64,000 bases of DNA from Pseudoflavitalea sp. G-6-1-2 (GCF_012927185.1 NZ_JABBGB010000001.1:620001-684000); one strand, 5' to 3'. Shown: positions 35,046 to 43,599, counted from the first letter of the stretch. Numbers and translations: made by a program. The notes: generated from the sequence alone by a model not told the origin.

Positions 35046-36353
35046 ATGCCTTCCTTTGAAGTAACCGGTAGCAAAAAGCTCAGCGGCTCCATCGTTCCGC
35101 AGGGCGCAAAGAACGAAGCCTTACAGATCATCAGTGCCGTGCTGCTCACTCCCGAAAAAGTTACCATCACCAATATCCCCGATATTCTCGATGTGAACCT
35201 GCTGATAGAGCTGCTGGCAGATATGAATGTGAAGGTAGAAAGACCGCAGCGCGACACCTGCATCTTTCAGGCAGACGACGTAAATATCGATTATCTCCAT
35301 AGCGAAGCATACCGCAAAAAAAGCGGGCAGCTCCGCGGCTCCGTAATGCTCGCAGGTCCGCTGCTGGCGCGGTTCCGCAAGGCATTCATCCCCAAACCCG
35401 GTGGTGATAAGATCGGTCGCCGCAGGCTCGATACACATATCATCGGGTTCGAGAAACTGGGTGCCGAATTCACTTATCATCCGGAGGATGGATTCTTTCA
35501 CCTCAACGCTCCCAATCTCAAAGGCACTTACCTGCTGCTCGACGAGCCATCCGTAACAGGTACCGCCAATATCGTACTCGCGGCAGTAATGGCAAAAGGA
35601 GTTACTACCATTTACAATGCAGCCTGCGAACCATACTTGCAGCAGCTTTGCCGCATGCTCACGCGTATGGGCGCCCGCATTCAGGGCATCGGAAGCAATC
35701 TGCTCACTATCGAAGGTGTAGATTATCTCGGAGGAACAGAACACCGCATGTTGCCCGATATGATCGAGATCGGATCTTTCATCGGCCTCGCCGCCATGAC
35801 GCAAAGCGATATCACCATCAAAAATGTTGGCCTCGAAAACCTTGGGGTTATTCCTGATAAATTCCGTCAGCTCGGTATTCAAATGGATTTTGTGGGGGAT
35901 GATATTCATGTACCCGCACAGGATTCTTATGAGATCCAAACCTTCCTCGACGGATCTGTACTCACCATTTACGATCATCCATGGCCCGGCTTCACGCCCG
36001 ACCTGCTGAGCATTGTTCTGGTAGTGGCAACTCAGGCGAAAGGATCTGTACTCATTCATCAGAAGATGTTCGAGAGCCGTCTCTTTTTCGTAGATAAACT
36101 GATAGATATGGGTGCCCAGATCATCCTCTGCGATCCGCACAGGGCGGCGGTTATAGGCCTTGGCCGCGAGCAATCTTTGCGTGGAATCACCATGAGCAGT
36201 CCGGATATTCGTGCGGGGGTATCGTTGCTGATCGCTGCACTGAGTGCAGAAGGCAAGAGCACCATTCAGAACATCGAGCAGATCGATCGCGGTTATCAGA
36301 ATATCGATACGCGTCTTCGCGCACTGGGTGCAGATATCAAGCGAATTTCATAA
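35046..36353 (+). CDS. murA: UDP-N-acetylglucosamine 1-carboxyvinyltransferase with Asp in place of the fosfomycin-target Cys
   Basis: 435 residues. First committed step of peptidoglycan synthesis: transfers enolpyruvate from PEP to UDP-GlcNAc. Family features: GSKKLSGSIVPQGAKNEAL at the N-terminus (Lys22-Asn23), RKKSGQLRGSVMLAGPLLAR, and the C-terminal SPDIRAGVSLLIAALSAEGKS. The catalytic loop reads KPGGDKIGRRRLDTH: position 121 is Asp, where E. coli has Cys115. Asp at this site keeps activity but blocks covalent attack by fosfomycin, as known for Mycobacterium and Chlamydia. Gmk follows after 23 nt. Confidence 0.96.
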   Translation: MPSFEVTGSKKLSGSIVPQGAKNEALQIISAVLLTPEKVTITNIPDILDVNLLIELLADMNVKVERPQRDTCIFQADDVNIDYLHSEAYRKKSGQLRGSVMLAGPLLARFRKAFIPKPGGDKIGRRRLDTHIIGFEKLGAEFTYHPEDGFFHLNAPNLKGTYLLLDEPSVTGTANIVLAAVMAKGVTTIYNAACEPYLQQLCRMLTRMGARIQGIGSNLLTIEGVDYLGGTEHRMLPDMIEIGSFIGLAAMTQSDITIKNVGLENLGVIPDKFRQLGIQMDFVGDDIHVPAQDSYEIQTFLDGSVLTIYDHPWPGFTPDLLSIVLVVATQAKGSVLIHQKMFESRLFFVDKLIDMGAQIILCDPHRAAVIGLGREQSLRGITMSSPDIRAGVSLLIAALSAEGKSTIQNIEQIDRGYQNIDTRLRALGADIKRIS

Positions 36354-36376
36354 CCTTTGCAGCTTATTACCTCTTT

Positions 36377-36955
36377 ATGGCCTTCGATCCACAAAATAAG
36401 ATCATCATCATCACTGCTCCATCGGGAGCAGGAAAAACATCCATCACCCATTATCTGCTGGAAAAATATCCGCAGCTGGCATTCTCCATTTCAGCCGCCA
36501 CGCGTCAGGCGCGCGGCAATGAAAAAGACGGCGTGGATTATTATTTCCTCTCTGCCGAATCGTTTCAGGAGAAGATCCAGCACCAGCAGTTTGTGGAATG
36601 GGAAATGGTGTACGAAGGCAAATATTATGGTACCCTCAAATCGGAACTGGAACGCATCTGGAACAACCATCAGGTGCCTGTTCTCGATATCGATGTAAAG
36701 GGAGCCATCCACGTTCAGCAGCAATACCCCGATTCTACCCTCAGCCTCTTCATTGAACCGCCTTCCGTGGACGAACTGAAGAAAAGGCTTCAGAGCCGGG
36801 GTACCGAAACCGAAGAGAGCCTGGCGGCCCGCGTAAACAAAGCCTCTTACGAGATCTCCTTCAAACATCATTTTCATCGCATTGTGATCAACGACCATCT
36901 TCCGCGTGCCCGCGAAGAAGCCGCCCGCATCATCGAAGATTTTCTGGAATTGTAG
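36377..36955 (+). CDS. gmk: Guanylate kinase
   Basis: 192 residues. Converts GMP to GDP with ATP. P-loop TAPSGAGKTS at about 13-22, GMP-binding region with SISAATRQARGNEKDGVDYYF, and the lid/core LDIDVKGAIHVQQQYP, then RLQSRGTETEESLAARV. Length is standard. Starts 23 nt after murA and likely shares its transcript. Confidence 0.96.
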   Translation: MAFDPQNKIIIITAPSGAGKTSITHYLLEKYPQLAFSISAATRQARGNEKDGVDYYFLSAESFQEKIQHQQFVEWEMVYEGKYYGTLKSELERIWNNHQVPVLDIDVKGAIHVQQQYPDSTLSLFIEPPSVDELKKRLQSRGTETEESLAARVNKASYEISFKHHFHRIVINDHLPRAREEAARIIEDFLEL

Positions 36956-37088
36956 AAACTTTTCACCCGGAAAAGACGTTTATTATCTTTTGGTCAAATA
37001 AAAGACTGAGGGCCATTTCATAGCGCATAAAATAGTCATATTTATTTTATGTAATCCCCCGGCTTTTGTATAGATTCGTATACGAAGT

Positions 37089-38360
37089 ATGAGTTTAGCA
37101 GTTATCATCGCTCTCTGCGGAGCGATCTTTTTTATCGCTTACTTTTCCGGAATTGAAGTAGCCTTCACTACCGCTAACCGGCTCAACGTGGAACTGAAAA
37201 AGAACCAGGGAGCCAGCGGCATTGCTTTTCTTTCCAGTCTCTACGATAATCCATCGCGATTCATCGGAACCAATATTGTTGGTTACAATACATTTCTGGT
37301 AATTGCTGTATTGCTCGGAAGCGCCGGTCTCGATCTGCTGGTGAAAAGATCAGAGATAATGGGCAGCCTGATGCCGATTCTGCTGATGATGGAAATAATC
37401 CTCAGCTGGATCATCATCATCATTCTCGGAGAGTTCATTCCCAAAGCTATCTTCCGTGCAAAAGCAGACAGCACGCTGAGTTTCGCAGCCCGCAGCGGAT
37501 TGCTTGCATTCTGCGATTCGCTCTTTTTCTGGGTAGCCAATCTCTTCACCAAACTATCCATCTTCATCCTCAATGTAATCTTCGATATAAGAATCGATAA
37601 GAAGAAAGAGACCTTCAATCGTGCCGACCTCGATACGTTTACACAGAACAATACCGATCAGCATAGCCTCGAACACCAGGATCTCAAAACCGAACTGTTC
37701 GAGAATGCACTCAGTCTGCCCAAAGTGAAAGTGCGAGACTGTCTCGTTCCACGCAAAGAGATCGTGGCAGTGGAACTGAATTTCGACATCGAAAAAACAC
37801 GCCATCTCTTTGTTGAAACCAAACTCAGCAAACTGGTGGTGTACGAAGAAAATATCGATCATATCGTAGGTTATATTCACCAGCTCGATCTGTTCAAGCA
37901 GCCAGCCTCCATAAAAGATATGCTGCTGCCGATTCCCGCCATTCCGGAAAGCATGAGCGTTACCGACCTCATCAATAAATTCACACGCGAGCGCAAAAGC
38001 ATCGCATGGGTGGTAGATGAATTCGGTGGCACAGCCGGCATTGTTACCATGGAAGACCTGCTCGAAGAGATCTTTGGCGAGATCAAAGACGAATACGATA
38101 CCGAAGAATTTGAAGAGAAGCAGGTGTCTGAGGATGAGTACATTCTTTCAGGAAGGCTCGAACTCGACCACCTGCGCGAAAAATACGGACTGCAGTTCCC
38201 TGAGAACGATTCTGAAACCCTCTCCGGGTTCATCATTCACCAGCATGAAACCATTCCCAAGCTGAAAGAACGCATCATTATCGGCCATTACGAATTTGAG
38301 GTACTGAATGTAAGCGACACCAGAATTGAAATGGTGAGGCTGAAAATCCTCAAAATTTAA
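37089..38360 (+). CDS. CNNM/CorC/HlyC-type transmembrane protein with CBS pair
   Basis: 423 residues. The N-terminal DUF21 membrane domain (about 1-190) has four spans and the FSGIEVAFTTANRL motif. A CBS pair follows (about 200-330: VRDCLVPRKEIVAVEL ... VVYEENIDHIVGYIHQLDL; SIAWVVDEFGGTAGIVTMEDLLEEIFG), then a CorC_HlyC transporter-associated domain ending in TRIEMVRLKIL. Related proteins are Mg2+/Co2+ exporters; a GldE-type member of this family is tied to gliding in Flavobacterium, and this protein may be that orthologue, which I cannot settle. It stands alone between gmk (133 nt) and tatC (107 nt). Confidence 0.9.
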   Translation: MSLAVIIALCGAIFFIAYFSGIEVAFTTANRLNVELKKNQGASGIAFLSSLYDNPSRFIGTNIVGYNTFLVIAVLLGSAGLDLLVKRSEIMGSLMPILLMMEIILSWIIIIILGEFIPKAIFRAKADSTLSFAARSGLLAFCDSLFFWVANLFTKLSIFILNVIFDIRIDKKKETFNRADLDTFTQNNTDQHSLEHQDLKTELFENALSLPKVKVRDCLVPRKEIVAVELNFDIEKTRHLFVETKLSKLVVYEENIDHIVGYIHQLDLFKQPASIKDMLLPIPAIPESMSVTDLINKFTRERKSIAWVVDEFGGTAGIVTMEDLLEEIFGEIKDEYDTEEFEEKQVSEDEYILSGRLELDHLREKYGLQFPENDSETLSGFIIHQHETIPKLKERIIIGHYEFEVLNVSDTRIEMVRLKILKI

Positions 38361-38400
38361 TGCCGTTAAGCTTATTCATTACTACTCATTAACAGGATTA

Positions 38401-38433
38401 TTGCATAATCCAGCGTTAATAACCTTAAATTTG
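38401..38433 (+). promoter_or_regulatory. Bacteroidota-type promoter of tatC
   Basis: TTG at 38401-38403 and TAAATTTG at 38426-38433, spacer 22 nt (2-3 nt longer than ideal). Predicted leader of about 28 nt before the ATG at 38468. Confidence 0.55.
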
Positions 38434-38467
38434 CCCCGCTTTTCATGATGATCAGCGATATTTTCCG

Positions 38468-39325
38468 ATGGCACTACAATTCTTAAAAAAGCGAGCCCCT
38501 GAAGAGAACGAGATGACTTTCATAGATCATCTCGAAGCCCTGCGTTGGCATATCATGCGTTCACTGCTTGCTATCATCGCGGGAGCAATTGTGGCTTTTG
38601 TGTATATCGACTGGATTTTCGATAACGTGATCACAGCCCCCTTGCAGGCTGATTTCACTACATATATTTACCTGTGCAAATTCAGCGAGTGGATTGGTGC
38701 CGGACAGGCACTCTGCCTCCCTCCTCCTGCCAATGTTGAAATGCAGACCATCACATTCGGGTCGCAGTTCATGAGCAGCATCACCATTGCCTTTTCATGC
38801 GGATTCATTATTGCATTCCCCTATATTTTCTGGGAGATCTGGCGGTTCATCAAACCAGCCCTCACTCCCAAAGAACTGAAAAGCACCAGAGGCGCGATCT
38901 TCTGGGTATCCTTATTCTTCTTTTTAGGCGTAGCATTCGGTTATTTTCTGCTGGCGCCTTTCACATTCAGCTTTCTGCTGAACTATACCATCGGCACCAA
39001 ACATCTGCTGGTTGCCCGCCCTACACTGGCTGATTACATGGAGAACCTCATCGATATCATTATTGGTGCGGCATTGGCATTTCAACTGCCGATCATCTCC
39101 TATGTGCTCACCCGTATCGGACTGGTTACACCGAAGTTCCTCACCACGTACAGAAAGTATGCGTATGTGGCCATTCTGGTGATTGCAGCCATCATTACGC
39201 CATCACCCGACTGGATGAGCCAGATGATTGTGTTCCTCCCACTTTGTGCTCTGTATGAATTCAGTATCGTTATTTCCCGCCGCGTATTCAAAAGGCAGGA
39301 AGCGAAAGATAAAGAGTGGAACTAA
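38468..39325 (+). CDS. tatC: Sec-independent protein translocase TatC
   Basis: 285 residues, six predicted membrane spans. Landmarks: the cytoplasmic MTFIDHLEALRWHIMRS (family E-x-L-R motif), FAYPYIFWEIWRFIKPALTPKE-type loop (residues read FPYIFWEIWRFIKPALTPKE), GYFLLAPFTFSFLL, and the final ITPSPDWMSQMIVFLPL. TatC recognises twin-arginine signals; the Gfo/Idh/MocA protein at 15284 carries such a signal. No tatA lies next to it. A large periplasmic insertion at about 60-85 contains three Cys. Confidence 0.96.
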   Translation: MALQFLKKRAPEENEMTFIDHLEALRWHIMRSLLAIIAGAIVAFVYIDWIFDNVITAPLQADFTTYIYLCKFSEWIGAGQALCLPPPANVEMQTITFGSQFMSSITIAFSCGFIIAFPYIFWEIWRFIKPALTPKELKSTRGAIFWVSLFFFLGVAFGYFLLAPFTFSFLLNYTIGTKHLLVARPTLADYMENLIDIIIGAALAFQLPIISYVLTRIGLVTPKFLTTYRKYAYVAILVIAAIITPSPDWMSQMIVFLPLCALYEFSIVISRRVFKRQEAKDKEWN

Positions 39326-39357
39326 TCCCTGATTCAGCAACTTAATAATCTTGCTAT

Positions 39358-39810
39358 ATGAGCTCATTCAATCTTTCATTGCCCATCGCCATTGGCTGTG
39401 ATCATGCCGGCTACGAATACAAAACTGCCATCGTAAAATGGCTGAACGAAAAAGGATATCAGGTGGCCGACATGGGTGTATATGAAAACAAGTCTGTTGA
39501 TTATCCCGATTATGCGCATCCTGTAGCCGACGCAGTAGAAAAAGGAGAAGTAGCATTCGGCATTCTCATCTGCGGAAGTGCCAACGGCGTTGCCATCACT
39601 GCAAACAAACATCAGGGAATCCGTGCCGGGCTTGCGTTTGAGACCGACGTAGCCAAACTGATCCGTCAGCACAACGATGCCAATGTGATCTGCATCCCTG
39701 CAAGATTCGTTGCATTGGATTATGCCATCAACATGGTGAACCTCTTCATCGAAACACCATTTGAAGGAGGCAGACATCAAACCAGAGTTAATAAGATCGC
39801 CTGCTCATAA
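39358..39810 (+). CDS. rpiB: Ribose-5-phosphate isomerase B
   Basis: 150 residues. Pentose-phosphate pathway isomerase of the RpiB/LacAB fold. Active-site residues visible: Cys14-Asp15-His16 (GCDHAGYE), Cys72 in ICGSANGVAI (the base), and RQHNDANVICIPAR with the phosphate-binding Arg/His. Standard length. Followed by a long bidirectional terminator. Confidence 0.95.
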   Translation: MSSFNLSLPIAIGCDHAGYEYKTAIVKWLNEKGYQVADMGVYENKSVDYPDYAHPVADAVEKGEVAFGILICGSANGVAITANKHQGIRAGLAFETDVAKLIRQHNDANVICIPARFVALDYAINMVNLFIETPFEGGRHQTRVNKIACS

Positions 39811-39831
39811 TTGCAGCCGTCTTCAAAATAC

Positions 39832-39867
39832 AAATGGCAACTACCGCGGTAGTTGCCATTTTTTATT
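39832..39867. terminator. Bidirectional terminator between rpiB and the sulfatase-fold gene
   Basis: A perfect 30-nt palindrome (39832-39861, arms AAATGGCAACTACC...) centred on CGCG, followed by T6 on the plus strand and a T-rich TTTGTATTTTG on the minus strand. The flanking genes converge here. Confidence 0.85.
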
Positions 39868-39883
39868 GGAGGAAGTTCAATGC

Positions 39884-42034
39884 TTAGTTGTTAGGCGCAG
39901 CGCTTGATTTGGGATCATCGGGATGTTTGGTGTACTTCTTATTTTTTATCAGCCATGATGCAGTCTGATAATACGCAATCGCCTGTGTAACCAAACTATC
40001 GGTAGCCTGCACTTTCGCAGCATCACCCGTTTTGAAATCTGGTTTGAATTGTGCGATCTGCTGAACGGGAGATTGAATCACCAGCATGCTGTCGCGCATA
40101 TAACCGAGCCCCTGGTAAGTACTGATGAATGCACGTTCGCGGCCTTCGGGCAATGCGAAAATATCCTGTCCGAAGAACTTCGATTTGTAATTGAACTTCA
40201 GCAGTCCGAGGATGGTTGGTGCAATATCGATCTGAGCAGTGAGTTTGCTGAATTTCTGCGGAGTGAGGCGTGATGGGCTGTAGATGATCATCGGAATATG
40301 ATATCCTGTAACAGGCAATTCAACACTGCCTGCACTGCCCGCGCAATGGTCGGACACAATCACGAACACCGTGTTGTTGAACCATGGTTTGGAGGATGCA
40401 TCGCGGATGAATTTGCCGATGGAGTAATCGGTATATTTCACAGCACCTTCGCGAACCTGTCTGGAAGAAGGAATGTCGATACGGCCATCAGGATAAGTGT
40501 ATGGTCTGTGATTGCTCACCGTCATGATCTGTGAGAAGAAAGGTTGCTTCTTCGCATAATTCTCATCGAGCTTTCTGAGGGCAAGCGTAAACAGATCCTC
40601 GTCTGCAACGCCCCAGATATTGGCGTAATGAATTTCTTCGGGCTTCAATGCTTTTCTATCGATCACTTCGTAGCCATTGGCAGAGAAGTAGGCATTCATA
40701 TTGTCGAAGTAACCATATCCTCCGTAGATGTATTGTGTTGCATATCCTTTGGAACGGAAAACGCTTCCGAGAGAGAACAGGTCGCCGTTATCGGGACGCT
40801 TCACAATGCTTTGTCCGGGTGTAGGAGGAATGGCCAGAGAAAGGGCCTCTAATCCACGTACAGTGCGGGTTCCGCTCGCATAGAGGTTGGTGAAGAAAAT
40901 GCTTTTATCGGCAAGACTGTCGAGGCATGGAGTGATGTTTTTATCGCTGCCGAATGCACGCATGAAACTTGCGCTGAGGCTTTCCACACTGATCATTACC
41001 ACATTCAGTTTCTCTTCGGGTTGCTGATAACTGATTTGTCTTTCGAGATTGAAAACATCGTCAGAAGTGAAAGTGCTGTTGGGCACCTGCAATTGCTGAC
41101 GCATCACTTTGAAAGCTTCTGCATCGGGCATTGTTTTGTAGTAACGATAGAAGTCGAGTTCGTTATTGCGGAATGCAGCGGCGAATTCGAAGATGCCGTT
41201 GCCGGCGAGTTCGTTTGCATAGGCGTTGCTGCTGAATCTTTTCAATCTGTTGTCCAGTGCTAATGTTGTAATGGCAGGCAATGCCAGCAGGCAAACAGCT
41301 ACGATAGTGCGCTTTCCAATAGGCATGTGAGCGCTGTTGGTATTGCGGATCACATTTCTGCTTAGGTATACGATGGTGAATGTGAGCAGCAGCACAACGG
41401 CAATGATCCATCCAATGGGGTAAGATTCCTGAATATTGCCTACTACTTCATTGGTGTAGATCAGGTAATCCACTGCAATGAAATTGTATCTGCCGGAGAA
41501 TTCGTTCCAGAAGAACCATTCGCTCACGGCATTGAAGAGCAGCAGGTACACTACCAGAGAAAAATCGATGAAGAGAACAGCTCTGCGCCATTTTGCTCTG
41601 AAGGCAGCACCTTTCCAGGCGAGCAGCAGAAAGATGAGCAGTCGCGCGATCACCAGTCCGATTACAGCTTTACGCAGATCGGAGTTGAAATCAGCGGGCA
41701 CCAGTTGAGTAAAGATCAGCACCAGGATCAATGCCACATAAAATAACGCCACCCATTTTCTGAGTTTGGGGCCGTATGCTTTTTCGCTGGTAAGCCAGAT
41801 ATGAAGAACAAAGGGAATGATGATGTAGGAGCTCACGGCCAGATCATAGAGCAGGCCGATGCCAAAAACGCCCAATACATTGGAGAAGCTCCAGTCGAAC
41901 GAATCACTTACACGCAGCAGCAGCGCCACTCTTGTAAGGAAGGTAATACTCAGATAGATGAGTACGAGCAGCAAAACCATCCCGTACCGGCAATTCAGCC
42001 AATTGCCAAAAAAACTTCGAAGTCTCTGTATCAT
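39884..42034 (-). CDS. LTA-synthase-like membrane phosphotransferase (alkaline phosphatase/sulfatase fold)
   Basis: 716 residues. The N-terminal half has five or six membrane spans (about 17-40, 52-80, 92-112, 122-140, 155-172, 208-226). The extracytoplasmic catalytic domain begins near 343 with VVMISVESLSASF (metal-binding Glu351), then ASGTRTVRGLEAL with the nucleophile Thr (389 or 391), and IVSDHCAGSAG with the metal Asp-His near the C-terminal third. This is the layout of LTA synthase and phosphoglycerol/phosphoethanolamine transferases. Gram-negative Bacteroidota lack LTA, so it more likely modifies a glycan or lipid head group; substrate unknown. The 590-nt upstream region is highly structured. 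Confidence 0.88.
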   Translation of the reverse strand: MIQRLRSFFGNWLNCRYGMVLLLVLIYLSITFLTRVALLLRVSDSFDWSFSNVLGVFGIGLLYDLAVSSYIIIPFVLHIWLTSEKAYGPKLRKWVALFYVALILVLIFTQLVPADFNSDLRKAVIGLVIARLLIFLLLAWKGAAFRAKWRRAVLFIDFSLVVYLLLFNAVSEWFFWNEFSGRYNFIAVDYLIYTNEVVGNIQESYPIGWIIAVVLLLTFTIVYLSRNVIRNTNSAHMPIGKRTIVAVCLLALPAITTLALDNRLKRFSSNAYANELAGNGIFEFAAAFRNNELDFYRYYKTMPDAEAFKVMRQQLQVPNSTFTSDDVFNLERQISYQQPEEKLNVVMISVESLSASFMRAFGSDKNITPCLDSLADKSIFFTNLYASGTRTVRGLEALSLAIPPTPGQSIVKRPDNGDLFSLGSVFRSKGYATQYIYGGYGYFDNMNAYFSANGYEVIDRKALKPEEIHYANIWGVADEDLFTLALRKLDENYAKKQPFFSQIMTVSNHRPYTYPDGRIDIPSSRQVREGAVKYTDYSIGKFIRDASSKPWFNNTVFVIVSDHCAGSAGSVELPVTGYHIPMIIYSPSRLTPQKFSKLTAQIDIAPTILGLLKFNYKSKFFGQDIFALPEGRERAFISTYQGLGYMRDSMLVIQSPVQQIAQFKPDFKTGDAAKVQATDSLVTQAIAYYQTASWLIKNKKYTKHPDDPKSSAAPNN

Positions 42035-42163
42035 GGGTATGTATTGGGTTCTAGTTGAAAAGGAAACGATAAAGTAAGCTCTAAAATTTGAATTAATTCT
42101 AAAATATCAGCAAGAAAACTGGATACAGCTGCTTACCCCTACTTGGTTTCAGTGAGATGATAC

Positions 42164-42257
42164 GCTGATGTAGGGCTTCAGGGGCAATTTGCATTCAAAG
42201 GGATAGTGAAATCCGGCGCCAAAATGCCGTATTTCCCTATCCCTTTGCTGCATCAGC
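42164..42257. repeat. Extended hairpin A: nested perfect inverted repeats
   Basis: Outer arms GCTGATG (42164-42170) and CATCAGC (42251-42257); inner arms CAAAGGGATAG (42196-42206) and CTATCCCTTTG (42237-42247), 11 bp perfect; further in, GAAAT (42208-42212) with ATTTC (42231-42235) and GGC with GCC. No T run on either side, so not a terminator. Looks like a folded RNA (leader, riboswitch-like or small RNA) or a palindromic DNA element. Confidence 0.7.
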
Positions 42258-42357
42258 ATGAGAGGGCGAGAACAATGCCAACATTCTTATTGCAACTAAT
42301 ATCAATTTCAAAATAATGATGATTCTCGAAATCAGTGAAGCAGGTCAGGATGGCGGG

Positions 42358-42482
42358 TGATGCTTTCACGACCTTCAAATCTGTTGCACCAAAGCCTGGG
42401 TTCCGCTATTGCCCTATCCTACCTACCACTGTTGACCGGAGCTTCGACACTGCCCGGCAGATTTGGCGGCGTGAAAGCATCA
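42358..42482. repeat. Inverted-repeat element B with 13-bp and 8-bp perfect arms
   Basis: TGATGCTTTCACG (42358-42370) pairs exactly with CGTGAAAGCATCA (42470-42482). After a small internal loop (ACCTT/GCGG), CAAATCTG (42376-42383) pairs with CAGATTTG (42458-42465). The 74-nt inner part is GC-rich. 21 bp of perfect pairing is far beyond chance. It is either a structured RNA of about 125 nt or a miniature element with terminal inverted repeats; no target duplication is obvious. It does not match the conserved cores of tmRNA, RNase P RNA or SRP RNA that I know. Confidence 0.7.
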
Positions 42483-42536
42483 CACGGCATCCGGCCTGAG
42501 ATGGCAAGCTCAGTTCCGCAATAACATCAGCGCAAT

Positions 42537-42602
42537 AAAAAACCGGTCAGCAACTTCCTCTAACGTTGATTGCTCAACGCTGAATTAGTCAGCTGACCGG
42601 TT
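42537..42602 (-). terminator. Terminator of the deoxyhypusine-synthase-like gene, with nested hairpin
   Basis: AACCGGTCAGC (42541-42551) with GCTGACCGGTT (42592-42602), 11 bp perfect. The 40-nt loop holds a second hairpin, CGTTGA (42564-42569) with TCAACG (42574-42579). Read on the minus strand the tail is TTTTATT. Begins 23 nt after the stop codon. Confidence 0.8.
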
Positions 42603-42624
42603 GCTATTTGCTAAAGCAGGTAAA

Positions 42625-43599
42625 TTACCAGCCCAGCAGATATGCGAATATCAATGGAGCTACGATGGTAGCGTCGCTTTCAACAATGAATTTCGGAGTA
42701 TGGATATCCAGTTTGCCCCAGGTGATTTTCTCATTGGGAACAGCTCCGGAATAGGAACCGTACGAAGTGGTAGAATCAGACACCTGGCAGAAATAGCTCC
42801 AGAACGGAACATCATGCCATTCGAGATCCTGGTACATCATCGGAACTACGCAGATAGGGAAATCACCTGCGATACCGCCACCAAGCTGGAAGAAGCCTAC
42901 ACCTTTTCCGCCGCTGTTCTGACGATACCAGTCTGCCAGCCATACCATGTACTCGATTCCGCTCTTCATGGTAGTAGCTTTCACTTCGTTCTTGATAACG
43001 TACGAAGCGAAGATGTTACCCATGGTGCTGTCTTCCCATCCGCCTACAACGATCGGAAGGTTCTTCTCAGCAGCGGCAATCATCCAGCTGTCTTTGGGAT
43101 CGATCTCATATCCTTCTTCCATCACTTTGCTCAGCAACAATTTGTACATGAACTCGTGAGGGAAATATCTTTCTCCGGCTGCATCAGCATCTTTCCAGAG
43201 TTTGGCGATGTGCTGCTGAATTTTACGGAATGCTTCTTCTTCGGGAATGCAGGTATCGGTTACGCGATTCAGACCTTTTTCGAGTAACTCGTACTCCTGC
43301 TCAGGAGTGAGATCACGGTAATTGGGAATGCGTTGATAATGTGAATGTGCCACCAGGTTCATGATGTCTTCCTCGAGGTTGGCACCAGTGCAACTGATGA
43401 TGTGAATTTTATCCTGACGGATCATCTCGGCCAGTGAAACGCCCAGCTCTGCTGTACTCATGGCTCCTGCAAGCGTTACCATCATTTTGCCACCTTCCAG
43501 TAAATGGGTTTCATAACCTTTAGCAGCATCCACCAGCGCCGCCGCGTTGAAGTGACGGTAATGATGCTGAATAAATTGTGAGACAGGTCCTTTACTCAT
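42625..43599 (-). CDS. Deoxyhypusine synthase-like protein
   Basis: 324 residues from the ATG at 43597-43599; the frame continues upstream without family sequence. Rossmann-like DHS fold with VTLAGAMSTAELGVSLAEMI, IISCTGANLEEDI, PIVVGGWEDSTMGN, VGFFQLGGGIAGDFPICV (NAD site) and the C-terminal KITWGKLDIHTPKF, whose Lys (about 296) corresponds to the active-site Lys of eukaryotic DHS. Bacteria lack eIF5A, so the enzyme is thought to act on polyamines (homospermidine-type synthesis) or another substrate; EF-P is not modified this way. Stand-alone gene with a TACCTTTG box 24 nt upstream. Confidence 0.9.
   Translation of the reverse strand: MSKGPVSQFIQHHYRHFNAAALVDAAKGYETHLLEGGKMMVTLAGAMSTAELGVSLAEMIRQDKIHIISCTGANLEEDIMNLVAHSHYQRIPNYRDLTPEQEYELLEKGLNRVTDTCIPEEEAFRKIQQHIAKLWKDADAAGERYFPHEFMYKLLLSKVMEEGYEIDPKDSWMIAAAEKNLPIVVGGWEDSTMGNIFASYVIKNEVKATTMKSGIEYMVWLADWYRQNSGGKGVGFFQLGGGIAGDFPICVVPMMYQDLEWHDVPFWSYFCQVSDSTTSYGSYSGAVPNEKITWGKLDIHTPKFIVESDATIVAPLIFAYLLGW

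Larger units (their letters stand above)
42035..42624. other. 590-nt non-coding region with multiple strong RNA-like structures
   Basis: Between two minus-strand genes. No plausible ORF. Three structures: a terminator hairpin of the upstream gene (42537-42602), an inverted repeat of 125 nt (42358-42482) and an extended hairpin of 94 nt (42164-42257). The 130 nt next to the 42034 gene are AT-rich and probably hold its promoter. The octamer CCCTATCC occurs in both structured elements (42235-42242 and 42412-42419). Confidence 0.7.

Noticed and set aside
35121-36173. 350-codon minus-strand frame opposite murA
   Set aside because: murA is certain in the other direction. The frame reflects codon structure of the GC-rich gene and has no recognisable domain.
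42035-42624. tmRNA, RNase P RNA, cobalamin or TPP riboswitch in the structured gap
   Set aside because: I looked for their conserved cores (for RNase P the GAGGAAAGTCC-type start, for TPP the paired CTGAGA and terminal boxes, for tmRNA a T-loop GTTCGA with 3' CCA). Only an isolated CTGAGA is present, so none is supported.
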